Shown here piece after piece: positions 5,332 to 12,857 of a stretch of 28,196 bases of DNA. Source of the stretch: JBHIAG01 sp046758465 (GTDB lineage Bacteria; Acidobacteriota; Terriglobia; Acidiferrales; 2-02-FULL-67-57); NCBI GenBank assembly GCA_046758465.1, contig JBHIAG010000016.1, positions 1 to 28,196 on the forward strand, in the 5' to 3' direction. The position numbers were made by a program, and so were the translations under genes. The notes beneath the pieces were generated by a model. That model had not been told where the DNA came from, did not search any database, and saw nothing but the letters and a program-made list of their open reading frames with translations. Position 1 is the stretch's first letter. The number at the start of each line of letters is the position of its first letter.

Positions 5332-8220
5332 ATGATGAAAGTGCCGGTCGAACTCAAGAACACGCTCAATCTCCCGCGCACTGCCTTCCCCATGAAGGCC
5401 AACTTGCCCCAGTCCGAGCCCCACCTGCTGGCCCGCTGGGAGCAGCAGCAGCTCTACGCGCGCCTGCTGGAGGCCCGCGCCGCCTGCCCGCTCTTCGTTC
5501 TCCACGACGGCCCCCCCTACGCCAACGGCGACGTCCACCTCGGCACCGCCCTCAACAAAATTCTCAAGGACCTCGTCGTCCGCGCGCGCTCCCTCGCCGG
5601 CTTCCGCACCCCCTTCGTCCCCGGCTGGGACTGCCACGGCCTTCCCATCGAAATCAATGTGGATCGTGAACTCGGTGAGCGCAAGGCCGCCATGTCCCCG
5701 GTCGAGGTTCGCCAGATGTGCCGCGACTATGCCGCCCGCTTCGTCGAACTTCACCGGCGCGACTTCAAGCGCCTCGGCTGCCTGGGCGACTGGGACCATC
5801 CCTACCTGACCATGAGCCCCGACTACGAGTGGCTCATCGCCGACACCTTCCTCACCTTCCTCGAACGCGGCTACGTCTACAAAGGCCTCAAGCCTGTCCT
5901 CTGGTGCTGGTACGACCGCACCGCGCTGGCCGAGGCTGAAATCGAATACGCAATGCGCACCAGCCCCTCCATCTGGGTGCGCTACCGCGTTGTAGAAGAA
6001 CCACCCGCACTGGGGACGAAATCAGACAGCGGGTTTTACGCAATCATCTGGACAACCACTCCCTGGACATTGCCTGGGAGCCTTGCGTTGGCGTTCAACC
6101 CGGAATTGCGTTATGCACTGGTCGGCGATGACAAGGGAGATGTCTACATTGTCGCGGAGAAACTGATTGATACTGTTGCCCGTGCTACCGGACTGCGTTT
6201 CACAGGCGGCACTGTCAAATCCTTTCCGGGTTCAGTTTTCGCGCGTGCGAAGTTTCAGCATCCGTTCCTGGCTCGAACAATACCTGGTGTAGTCGCCGAC
6301 TACGTCACTCTGGAGCAGGGCAGTGGCATTGTCCACACCGCCCCCGGCCACGGTGCGGAAGACTTCGAAACGGGTCAGAAGTATGGACTGGAAACCTACT
6401 GTCCCGTCGATAGCGAGGGCCGTTTCACCGAAGAGCCTTTCCGCGGCGACACCATCTGGGACGCGAACCCGAAGATCATCGAATTGCTTCGCGCCCGCGG
6501 TAACCTCGTCGGCGATGCGGGCACCATCGAACACTCCTACCCGCACTGCTGGCGCTGCCACAACCCGCTGCTGTTCCGCGCCACCGAGCAGTGGTTCATC
6601 TCGCTCGCGCACAACCAGCTCCGCCAGCGCGCCCTGGAGGCGATTCGCAAAGTCAACTGGATCCCGCCTTGGGGCGAGGAGCGCATCGCCGCCATGATTG
6701 CAACCCGGCCCGACTGGTGCATCTCCCGCCAGCGCGTCTGGGGCGTGCCCATCCCGGTCTTCTACTGCGAGGCCTGCGGCGAGAAGTTCACCCAAGTCTC
6801 CGTCCTGCGCCAGGCCGTGGCCTGGTTCAAGCGCGAGGGCGCTGATGCCTGGTACCGCCACGCCGCCGAGGATTTGCTTCCGCAGGGCACGCGCTGCGAA
6901 CACTGTGGCCAGACCCGCTTCCGCAAGGAGACCGACATCCTCGACGTCTGGTTCGACTCCGGCTCCAGCCACCTGGCCGTCCTCGGCCGCCCCGAAACTT
7001 CGGGGCGGGATTCGGGGCTGCCCTGGCCCGCCGACGCCTACCTCGAGGGCCCCGACCAGTACCGCGGCTGGTTCCACAGCTCGCTCCTCGTCGCCCTGGG
7101 CGTCAAGCAGGCCGCGCCCTATCGCCAGGTCGTCACCCACGGCTGGGTGCTCGATGCCGACGGCCGCCCGATGTCGAAGTCGCTCGGCAACGTCATCGCC
7201 CCTGCCGAGGTCTGGAACCGCTACGGTGCCGAGTTGCTGCGCGTGGTTGTGGTCGCGGTCGAGTACCAGGACGATATGCGCATCTCGACCGCCTTGCTCG
7301 ACCAGCTCGCCGAAGCCTACCGCAAGGTCCGTAACACCTTTCGCTTCTGCCTCGCCAACCTCTATGACTTCAATCCGTCGGCCGACGCTCTCCCTCTCGC
7401 CGACCTCCAGGAACTCGACCGCTGGATGCTCGCCCGCACCGCCGACCTCGTCGCCCGCAGTCGCGCCGCCTATGAAACCTACGCCTTCCACCGCGTCTGG
7501 CACGTCACTTACAACTTCTGCACCGTGGAATTGAGCGCGCTCTATTTCGACATTCTCAAGGACCGGCTCTACACCGCACCCGCTCGCTCACCCGAGCGCC
7601 GCTCGGCCCAAACTGCTCTCTATCGCATCGCCCACGCCCTCGCCCGCCTCCTCGCCCCCATCCTCTGCTTCACCACTGAAGAAGTCTGGAACCATCTGCC
7701 CGACGACGGCCGGCTGGCCGGCAGGCGGGCGCAGGCAGGCAAAAAACCCGCAAGCGTTCACCTGGCGTTGTTCCCCACTGCAGAAGAACTCGACGCCGTT
7801 CTCTCGCCCCAGAAACGCAACCAGTGGGAAAAACTGTTTTCGGTGCGCACGGAAGTCCTCAAAGCGCTCGAACGCGCGCGCGCAGCCAAGACCATTCGCA
7901 GCTCGCTCGAAGCCAAACTCTATCTCCGCGCCGACGGCGAACTCGCCGCCCTGCTGGCCCGCTACCGCGGCGCGCTGGCCCCCTTGTTCATTGTCTCCCA
8001 CGGCCAGGTCGAACTCATCCCGAAGCTTCGGGACGATGCTTCGGGACGCCACGAGACCCAGCCCAGCGATCTCCCCGGTCTTGAAATCGGCGTCGTGCCC
8101 GCCGAGGGCAAGAAATGCGAGCGCTGCTGGAACTATTCGCCCCAGGTAGGCACCAACGCGAGCTATCCTACTCTCTGCGAGCGCTGTACTCGTGTGCTCG
8201 AACAGTTCGAGGCAGCCTGA
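5332..8220 (+). CDS. ileS: Isoleucyl-tRNA synthetase
   Basis: Charges tRNA-Ile in the cytoplasm. The 962-residue length fits bacterial IleRS. The start is the ATG at 5332 (a second ATG follows at 5335); the frame is open from a TTG at 5299. The family N-terminus LKNTLNLPRTAFPMKANLP follows at once. Landmarks: HIGH-type signature PPYANGDVHLGTALNK (H69), CP1 editing domain from WTTTPWTLP (~240) to GIVHTAPGHGAED (~340), internal Cys motif YCEACGEKF, KMSKS loop as PMSKS (613-617), and C-terminal zinc cysteines 929, 932, 949 and 952. Three short palindromic insertions are read through in frame (near residues 553, 793 and 895). The part encoding the editing domain has lower GC than the rest. The stop overlaps the lspA start by 1 nt. 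Confidence 0.96.
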   Translation: MMKVPVELKNTLNLPRTAFPMKANLPQSEPHLLARWEQQQLYARLLEARAACPLFVLHDGPPYANGDVHLGTALNKILKDLVVRARSLAGFRTPFVPGWDCHGLPIEINVDRELGERKAAMSPVEVRQMCRDYAARFVELHRRDFKRLGCLGDWDHPYLTMSPDYEWLIADTFLTFLERGYVYKGLKPVLWCWYDRTALAEAEIEYAMRTSPSIWVRYRVVEEPPALGTKSDSGFYAIIWTTTPWTLPGSLALAFNPELRYALVGDDKGDVYIVAEKLIDTVARATGLRFTGGTVKSFPGSVFARAKFQHPFLARTIPGVVADYVTLEQGSGIVHTAPGHGAEDFETGQKYGLETYCPVDSEGRFTEEPFRGDTIWDANPKIIELLRARGNLVGDAGTIEHSYPHCWRCHNPLLFRATEQWFISLAHNQLRQRALEAIRKVNWIPPWGEERIAAMIATRPDWCISRQRVWGVPIPVFYCEACGEKFTQVSVLRQAVAWFKREGADAWYRHAAEDLLPQGTRCEHCGQTRFRKETDILDVWFDSGSSHLAVLGRPETSGRDSGLPWPADAYLEGPDQYRGWFHSSLLVALGVKQAAPYRQVVTHGWVLDADGRPMSKSLGNVIAPAEVWNRYGAELLRVVVVAVEYQDDMRISTALLDQLAEAYRKVRNTFRFCLANLYDFNPSADALPLADLQELDRWMLARTADLVARSRAAYETYAFHRVWHVTYNFCTVELSALYFDILKDRLYTAPARSPERRSAQTALYRIAHALARLLAPILCFTTEEVWNHLPDDGRLAGRRAQAGKKPASVHLALFPTAEELDAVLSPQKRNQWEKLFSVRTEVLKALERARAAKTIRSSLEAKLYLRADGELAALLARYRGALAPLFIVSHGQVELIPKLRDDASGRHETQPSDLPGLEIGVVPAEGKKCERCWNYSPQVGTNASYPTLCERCTRVLEQFEAA
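6990..7018. repeat. Palindromic insertion inside ileS (1)
   Basis: CCCCGAA (6990-6996), 2-nt loop, TTCGGGG (6999-7005), then a partial repeat ATTCGGGG. It is read in frame as roughly TSGRDSG between HLAVLGRPE and LPWPADAYLEG, a position where IleRS proteins normally pass directly to the WPAD-type segment (from memory). It belongs to the same palindrome family as 8018-8033 and 19997-20014. Confidence 0.6.
7709..7741. repeat. Palindromic GC-rich insertion inside ileS (2)
   Basis: GCCGG (7709-7713) and CCGGC (7718-7722) pair. They are followed by GGCGGGCGCAGGCAGGC, which is related to the GGCAGGCGGGC part of the element at 5171-5181. It is read in frame as LAGRRAQAGKK between LPDDG and PASVHLALFP, just before the anticodon-binding region ends. 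Confidence 0.5.
8018..8046. repeat. Palindromic insertion inside ileS (3)
   Basis: TCCCGAAGCTTCGGGA at 8018-8033 is a perfect 16-bp palindrome, followed by a partial copy GCTTCGGGA (8038-8046). It is read in frame as IPKLRDDASGRHE after HGQVELIP-type sequence and before the C-terminal zinc domain. Confidence 0.65.
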
Positions 8221-8744
8221 TGCCGCAGAGCCAGGACAACCGCCGTCTCTATTTTTTGCTGGCCTTGGCCGTCTGGGCCGCTGACCAGGCGAGCAAGTGG
8301 CTCCTAGCCTTCACGCTCGCCCCCGGCGAGGTCCGCCGCATCGTCCCCGGCTTCTTCAACCTGACCCACCTCTACAACCGCGGGGCTGCCTTCGGGCTGT
8401 TCGCCGACGTGGCGACGCCTCTGGCAAGGATTTTACTGGTGGCGTTTGCCATAGCCGCCCTGGGAGTGGTGCTTGTGCTCCTCTGGCGCAACCCGGCCGG
8501 ACGTGCCATCGGCTGGAGCCTGGCGCTGATTTTCGGCGGCGCGCTCGGCAACCTCGTTGATCGGCTCCGTACTGGCGGCGTGGTGGATTTCCTGGATTTT
8601 CATCTTGGCGGCTACCACTGGCCGGCCTTCAACCTCGCCGATAGCGCCATCGTCCTCGGCGCCGCCGGCCTCATCTATCAAATCCTGCACCGCACAGGAC
8701 TCCGGCCCCGTCCGTACGGACCGGGCAGGCACTGGGAGGCTTGA
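8220..8744 (+). CDS. lspA: Lipoprotein signal peptidase (signal peptidase II)
   Basis: An inner-membrane aspartyl protease that removes the signal peptide of prolipoproteins after lipidation. The 174-residue length fits the family. The ATG at 8220 overlaps the ileS stop by 1 nt (TGATG); the frame stays open upstream only as a shadow of ileS. Motifs: ADQASKW (D22), NRGAAFGLF, GGALGNLVDRL with N111 and catalytic D114, VVDFLDFH, and FNLADSAI with N138 and catalytic D141. Four membrane segments are visible. The C-terminal tail (LRPRPYGPGRHWEA) is encoded by a perfect 12-bp palindrome, GTCCGTACGGAC (8710-8721), and may be repeat-derived. It is followed by lgt with another 1-nt overlap, so lipidation and cleavage enzymes are co-translated. 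Confidence 0.96.
   Translation: MPQSQDNRRLYFLLALAVWAADQASKWLLAFTLAPGEVRRIVPGFFNLTHLYNRGAAFGLFADVATPLARILLVAFAIAALGVVLVLLWRNPAGRAIGWSLALIFGGALGNLVDRLRTGGVVDFLDFHLGGYHWPAFNLADSAIVLGAAGLIYQILHRTGLRPRPYGPGRHWEA
8705..8729. repeat. Palindrome at the 3' end of lspA
   Basis: GTCCGTACGGAC at 8710-8721 is a perfect 12-bp palindrome flanked by CCC and CGGG, followed by GGCAGGC as in the other elements. It encodes most of the extra C-terminal residues of LspA after the last membrane helix. Confidence 0.5.
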
Positions 8745-9541
8745 TGTTTCCGAAACTCATCTCGCTTGGTCCCATCACGCTCCACACCTATGGCTTGATG
8801 GCAGCTATCGGGATGCTCGTGGGCATCGCGATCGCCGCGCACCTGGCCCCGCGCGTGGGGCTCGAACGAAACCAGATGTGGAACCTGGGCGTCTACATCG
8901 CCCTGGGCGCCCTGTTCGGCGGCAAGCTCCTGCTGTTCGCCTACGACTGGCGCTTTTACAGCGCCAACCCCGGACAACTGTTCACGCTGCGCTCCCTCCA
9001 GACCGGCGGCGCCTACTACGGCGGCATCGTCTTCGGCATCTTGACGGCCTGGCTCTACGCGCGCCGCTACCAGCTCGGCTTCGCCCGCGTGGCCGATATC
9101 TTTGCTCCCGGCGTTGCCATCGGCACCGCCTTCGGCCGCATCGGCTGCTTTTCCGCCGGCTGTTGCTGGGGCAAACCTACCGAGCTGCCTTGGGCCGTGA
9201 CCTTCACCGACCCCTATGCCGCTCAGATCGTCGACGTCCCGCTCTACACGCCTCTACACCCCAGCCAGCTCTACGAATCGGCCGCGCTGGTCGGCATCTT
9301 TGCCGCCTTGCTCGGGCTCTGGCACCGGCGCCGCTTTGACGGGCAAATCTTTGTTGCTTTCCTCCTCCTCTACGCCGCCGCGCGTTTCGGGCTCGAGTTT
9401 TTCCGGGGTGACCCGCGCGGCCCCATGGTGCTGGGCGGCTGGCTCACCACGCCGCAGGCGATGAGCCTGGTGATGGTTGCCTTTGCCCTTGTCTTCGCCT
9501 GGCGCCAGCGCCGCTCGGCTCAGCTCACCGATGCCCGCTAG
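8744..9541 (+). CDS. lgt: Phosphatidylglycerol-prolipoprotein diacylglyceryl transferase
   Basis: Transfers diacylglycerol from phosphatidylglycerol to the lipobox cysteine of prolipoproteins at the inner membrane, the step before LspA. It has 265 residues from the ATG at 8744, which overlaps the lspA stop (TGATG), with GGGAGG at 8734-8739 as a strong ribosome site. Signatures: LHTYGLM near the N-terminus, TGGAYYGGI, GRIGCFSAGCCWGKPTELP (the Cys-rich variant of the Lgt signature seen in many non-enteric bacteria), HPSQLYES, and RFGLEFFRGDPRGP near the end. Seven hydrophobic segments are plausible. The stop TAG (9539-9541) lies inside the CTAGG direct repeat that borders the inverted-repeat element downstream. 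Confidence 0.96.
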   Translation: MFPKLISLGPITLHTYGLMAAIGMLVGIAIAAHLAPRVGLERNQMWNLGVYIALGALFGGKLLLFAYDWRFYSANPGQLFTLRSLQTGGAYYGGIVFGILTAWLYARRYQLGFARVADIFAPGVAIGTAFGRIGCFSAGCCWGKPTELPWAVTFTDPYAAQIVDVPLYTPLHPSQLYESAALVGIFAALLGLWHRRRFDGQIFVAFLLLYAAARFGLEFFRGDPRGPMVLGGWLTTPQAMSLVMVAFALVFAWRQRRSAQLTDAR

Positions 9542-9642
9542 GGCCGTTCCAACGTAGTGACCCTGTGCATTCCACCTATGTCTTCGAAAGCGCAAAAAGC
9601 TGGCAATGTGGCGGCAAAGAGCCCTAAACAGTTGGAACGGCA
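9542..9642. mobile_element. MITE-like element with 11-bp terminal inverted repeats and CTAG(G) flanking direct repeats
   Basis: GCCGTTCCAAC (9543-9553) and GTTGGAACGGC (9631-9641) are perfect inverted repeats. CTAGG occurs at 9538-9542 and again at 9643-9647. Deleting the element with one repeat copy joins the lgt stop TAG to the rluD ATG with one base between them, a typical compact operon junction. The interior has no coding potential. A short non-autonomous transposon is the simplest reading. A CTAG duplication would fit a transposase with a 4-bp target such as those of IS5-type elements (inference). Confidence 0.65.
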
Positions 9643-9647
9643 CTAGG

Positions 9648-10598
9648 ATGGTTGAGCTCCAGACCACGGCCGCCGATGCCGGCACCCGCCTCGACCGGTT
9701 CCTGGCTCAGCACCTCGCCGACCTGAGCCGCAGCTACATTCAAGCGCTCATCCGTGAGGGCCACGTGGAACTCGTCGGCCGCGGCCCGGCGCGCCCGATT
9801 CGGGCGCGCAAGCCCGGCTTGCGCCTGCGCGGCGGCGAACACCTGCGCGTCAAAGTCCACGAGCGCCCGCCACTCGCCGCCTTCCCCGAACCCATTCCAC
9901 TCGCCATCCTCTACGAGGACGATGACCTCATCGCCCTCAACAAGCCCGCCGGCATGGTCGTGCACGTGGGCGCCGGCCGCACGCGCGGTACCGTCGTCAA
10001 CGCGCTGCTCTACTACTTTTCTCAACTCTCGACCCTGGGCGGCCCGCTGCGCCCGGGCATCGTCCACCGCCTGGACAAAAACACTTCCGGGGTCTTGCTG
10101 GTGGCGAAAAACGACTTTGCGCACTGGCGCCTCGCCCGACAATTCCAGCGCCGCACGATTGAAAAGCGTTACATCGCTCTCGTCCACGGGCGTCTTGCCC
10201 GGGCGCAGGGCCGCATTTGCCTGCCCGTCGCCCGCGACCTCCGCCGCCGCACCCGCATGACCACCCGTGCTGCTCTGCGCGGCCGCGAAGCCATCACCGA
10301 CTACCGCGTCCTGCGCCAGCGCACCGGGTTTACGCTGCTCGAAGCCGTTCTCCACACCGGCCGCACTCATCAGCTCCGCGTCCACCTCTCGGCCCTGGGA
10401 CACCCGGTCGTGGGCGACACTCTCTACGGTGCCCCGCGCCAGCTCCGACTGGGTAACCGCACCCGCCCTACCCTGAATCGCAACTTCTTACATGCCGAAC
10501 GCATTCGCCTCGCGCAGCCGCGCACCGGCCAGCCACTGGAAATTTCCGCGCCCCTGCCGCCGGAGCTGGAAACGTTCTTGCACGAGCTTGCGATTTGA
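9648..10598 (+). CDS. rluD: RluA/RluD-family 23S rRNA pseudouridine synthase
   Basis: Isomerises uridine to pseudouridine in large-subunit rRNA. It has 316 residues from the ATG at 9648. The start was chosen because the family N-terminus (LDRFLAQHLADLSRSYIQAL, an S4 RNA-binding domain) follows and upstream codons lie in the inserted element. The catalytic motif is HRLDKNTSGVLL with D143; other family blocks are LNKPAGMVVHVG, FQRRTIEKRYIALVHG and TGRTHQLRVHL. The region at residues ~45-62 is Arg-rich. Assignment to RluD rather than RluC or another RluA member rests on the S4 domain and is not certain. It probably was co-transcribed with lgt before insertion of the element at 9542-9642. No ribosome site stronger than TAGG is seen. 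Confidence 0.9.
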   Translation: MVELQTTAADAGTRLDRFLAQHLADLSRSYIQALIREGHVELVGRGPARPIRARKPGLRLRGGEHLRVKVHERPPLAAFPEPIPLAILYEDDDLIALNKPAGMVVHVGAGRTRGTVVNALLYYFSQLSTLGGPLRPGIVHRLDKNTSGVLLVAKNDFAHWRLARQFQRRTIEKRYIALVHGRLARAQGRICLPVARDLRRRTRMTTRAALRGREAITDYRVLRQRTGFTLLEAVLHTGRTHQLRVHLSALGHPVVGDTLYGAPRQLRLGNRTRPTLNRNFLHAERIRLAQPRTGQPLEISAPLPPELETFLHELAI

Positions 10599-10624
10599 CC
10601 TGACGGCGACTTTTTCTTTATGAT
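10595..10624 (+). promoter_or_regulatory. Candidate sigma-70 promoter of the VWA gene at 10658
   Basis: TTGACC (10595-10600), an 18-nt spacer, then TATGAT (10619-10624); each box differs from the consensus at one position. The -35 box overlaps the rluD stop codon. The downstream start is at 10658 with GGAG at about 10644. Confidence 0.6.
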
Positions 10625-10657
10625 GCTTAGGTCTTCAGGTGAGCGGAGTTAGCGAAT

Positions 10658-11650
10658 ATGGGCAGCCAAGTTCGCTGGGGAGCAGCGCTAATTATTCTCC
10701 TTCTGGTGAGTATCGGCGCGGACCTGTACGCGCAACGCCCCCTACCGCCCCAGGAGACCGCGCCGCCCATCCGCGTGGAAGTCGAGCTGGTCAACGTCGC
10801 TTTCAGCGTGATGGACAAGCGCCACCGCTTTGTCGGCGGCCTGGGCCCGGATGACTTTCAGGTCTTCGAAGACGGCGTGCCGCAAGAGATTAAATTCTTC
10901 GACGCCGACACCAATATGCCCCTCCGCATCGGCGTGGTGATTGATACCAGCAACAGCGTGCGCCCCCGCTTCCAGTTCGAGCAAGAAGCCGCCATCGATT
11001 TTCTTTTCACCGTCATCCGGCCCGACCGCGATCTCGGCTTCGTGATGGGCTTCGACGCCAGCGCCTTCTTGGTGCAGGATTTCACCTCGGACGCGCAGGA
11101 CCTGGCTGATGCAATCCGCTCGCTGCGCGCCGGCGGTGGCACGGCGCTCTTCGACGCGATTTACCTGGCCTGCAAGGAAATGTTAGCCCGAGGCGAAACC
11201 GACGAGATTCGCAAGATGCTCATCGTCCTCAGCGACGGGGAGGACAACTACAGCACGGTCACCCGCGAAGAAGCCATCGAGATGGCCCGCCGCACCGGCG
11301 TGACTATCTTCACCGTGAGCACCAACTCCCCGCCCACCACGCACAAGGATGCCCGCTTCCTGCAGGAGCCCTGCAAGGTGATGAACGCCCGCGGCGACAA
11401 AGTGCTCGAGCGCGTGGCCGAAGCCAGCGGCGGCCGCGCCTTCTGTCCCTTTAATCCCATGGACGTCGGACGAACCTTTCAGAAACTCGCCGAGCAACTC
11501 CGCCATCAGTACCAACTCGCTTACACCCCCACCAATCACCAGCGCGATGGAGGCTTCCGCGTGCTTGAGATTCGCATCCGCCGCAAGGGCCTGCGTGTCT
11601 TTCACCGCCCCGGCTACCTTGCCCTTCCGCAGACTGAAAATCCGGGCTAG
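10658..11650 (+). CDS. VWA-domain exported protein (VWFA-related Acidobacteria family)
   Basis: A 330-residue protein with a signal peptide (WGAALIILLLVSIGADLYAQ). A short beta-rich pre-domain (VELVNVAFSVMDKRHRFVGG, FQVFEDGVPQEIKFF) precedes the von Willebrand A domain. This arrangement matches the VWFA-related family expanded in Acidobacteria (TIGR03436). The MIDAS metal site is complete: DTSNS at 96-100, T162 in GGGTALFD, and D193 in LSDGEDN. The end (YQLAYTPTNHQRDGGFRVLE, FHRPGYLALP) is also typical. Such domains mediate metal-dependent protein binding; the partner is unknown. It has its own promoter and converges on a paralogue at 11647-12666, with which it shares the CTAG at 11647-11650 as part of both stop codons. 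Confidence 0.92.
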   Translation: MGSQVRWGAALIILLLVSIGADLYAQRPLPPQETAPPIRVEVELVNVAFSVMDKRHRFVGGLGPDDFQVFEDGVPQEIKFFDADTNMPLRIGVVIDTSNSVRPRFQFEQEAAIDFLFTVIRPDRDLGFVMGFDASAFLVQDFTSDAQDLADAIRSLRAGGGTALFDAIYLACKEMLARGETDEIRKMLIVLSDGEDNYSTVTREEAIEMARRTGVTIFTVSTNSPPTTHKDARFLQEPCKVMNARGDKVLERVAEASGGRAFCPFNPMDVGRTFQKLAEQLRHQYQLAYTPTNHQRDGGFRVLEIRIRRKGLRVFHRPGYLALPQTENPG

Positions 11651-12666
11651 TCGGGTACGGACTTGGCGGGCGGAGTCGTCGGCGGGCGCGGGGCGTAGTA
11701 GCCGCGCCGCGCATACACCCGCAGGCCTTTCCGCTTCACCTTCACCTTGATCTTCCGGAACTTCCCATCGGCCCGCCGGTTCGTCGGCGTGTACCCCAGA
11801 GTGTACTGGCTGCGCAGCTCAGCGGCGAGGGCGTCGAAGGCCGCGACCAGCTTTTCCGGCTTGTCGACCTGGATCGTCCGCCCCCCGGTCTCCCGGGCGA
11901 GTTTTGCGAGCTTCCCGTGGCCTGGATAGCCAACCCCCCGCTGGCGGTAGAAGGTGGGGTCTGCAACCACGATGGCGTAGATCATAGTCTCGCTGCGATG
12001 CGCTGCCTCCAGCACCTGCTTGAACTTCATCTGGCTTCCCTGGTCCACGCCATCGCTCAGAACCACGATCGCTCTTCGCCCCACCTCAGGCGCCAGCTTC
12101 TCTACGCTGGCAAGGTAGAGCGCATCGAACAGGCGCGTACCGATGGGGCGCGTACGAGGGAATGGACCCAGCGAGGAGGGTGCGTTGATGCGCGCGCGCC
12201 CCAATGCCCGCTCCAGCCGCACCGCCTCACTCGTGAAATCCTGCAAGAGATCCACATTCACATCGAAGGTGATCAACAAAGCCAGATCCACCGGGCGCAG
12301 GATGCGCTGCAAAAAGAGTGCGGCTGTCTCTTTCTCCAGCGGTAGGACGTGTTGCTGGCTGATGCTGGTGTCCACCAGCAGCGCCAGCGTCAGCGGACGG
12401 TCGGTTTCCCGGTCGAAGTAGCGCAGCGTTTGCCGCTTGCCATCTTCGCGCACCTCAAAATCTTCGCGCGCAAGATCGGTCACGAGCCCACCCTTCTTGT
12501 CTGTCACCGTGCAATAGACATTCACCACCTGCACTTCTACCCGCAAAGGCTCGCGCACGCTCGGGGGAGGTGGCTGCTGCGCCCACAAACTCACAGCGCA
12601 GCCCAGCGTCACCCACGCGGGGGTCGCATGCCGCCGAAAAAAGTGTTTCTCCGCTGCCGGCATCAT
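11647..12666 (-). CDS. VWA-domain exported protein, paralogue of 10658-11650
   Basis: A 339-residue protein with a signal peptide ending near SLWAQ. It has the same plan as its neighbour: VEVQVVNVYCTVTDKKGG, FEVREDGKRQTLRYF, MIDAS DTSIS at 99-103, T177 in IGTRLFD, D205 in LSDGVDQG, and an end built as YTLGYTPTNRRADGKFRKIK followed by RRGYYAPRPP. It belongs to the VWFA-related Acidobacteria family. The two proteins are clearly homologous but diverged. Start: ATG at 12666 or the next codon at 12663. A -10-like TATACT (12672-12677, minus) lies so close that the mRNA may have almost no leader; no ribosome site is seen. Partners are unknown. Confidence 0.92.
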   Translation of the reverse strand: MMPAAEKHFFRRHATPAWVTLGCAVSLWAQQPPPPSVREPLRVEVQVVNVYCTVTDKKGGLVTDLAREDFEVREDGKRQTLRYFDRETDRPLTLALLVDTSISQQHVLPLEKETAALFLQRILRPVDLALLITFDVNVDLLQDFTSEAVRLERALGRARINAPSSLGPFPRTRPIGTRLFDALYLASVEKLAPEVGRRAIVVLSDGVDQGSQMKFKQVLEAAHRSETMIYAIVVADPTFYRQRGVGYPGHGKLAKLARETGGRTIQVDKPEKLVAAFDALAAELRSQYTLGYTPTNRRADGKFRKIKVKVKRKGLRVYARRGYYAPRPPTTPPAKSVPD

Positions 12667-12750
12667 GCGTCAGTATAGTCTCGGCGTCACCGAAAGAAAA
12701 AAAATTCCTTTCTGCGGGCAAAAAACATTTTTGCCAGGCCATTTTTTTCT

Positions 12751-12779
12751 TGACATCAGTCGGAGCGAACCGTATATAT
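12751..12779 (+). promoter_or_regulatory. Near-consensus sigma-70 promoter of a short transcription unit
   Basis: Perfect TTGACA (12751-12756), a 17-nt spacer, then TATATA (12774-12779). It is the closest match to consensus in the window together with 16102-16131. It points toward the small ORFs at 12787 and 12858 and the hairpin at 12943-12973. An A/T-rich tract precedes it, including the hairpin GGCAAAAA-ACA-TTTTTGCC at 12719-12737. Confidence 0.7.
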
Positions 12780-12786
12780 CTCTTTG

Positions 12787-12831
12787 ATGTTTGCAGCTTC
12801 CAAGAGTGACGGTACCAAAGAAAAGCTGTAA
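12787..12831 (+). CDS. Possible leaderless 14-residue ORF
   Basis: The ATG lies 7-8 nt after the -10 box, at about the expected transcription start, and opens a 14-codon frame, MFAASKSDGTKEKL, ending in TAA. It has no ribosome site. It could be a leader peptide for the Lys-rich ORF 26 nt downstream, or chance. Confidence 0.25.
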   Translation: MFAASKSDGTKEKL

Positions 12832-12857
12832 ACAATTTCGAACCAGGGAGAGTAGAG

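Noticed and set aside
6232..7503. 423-codon minus-strand frame inside ileS
   Set aside because: It lies entirely opposite conserved IleRS sequence and its translation is low-complexity Val/Ala/Gly/Glu-rich.
12719..12737. GGCAAAAA-ACA-TTTTTGCC hairpin as a terminator of the minus-strand VWA gene or of the small unit
   Set aside because: It lies upstream of both the VWA gene and the TTGACA promoter, so it terminates nothing evident; it may only be an A/T-rich promoter-proximal element.
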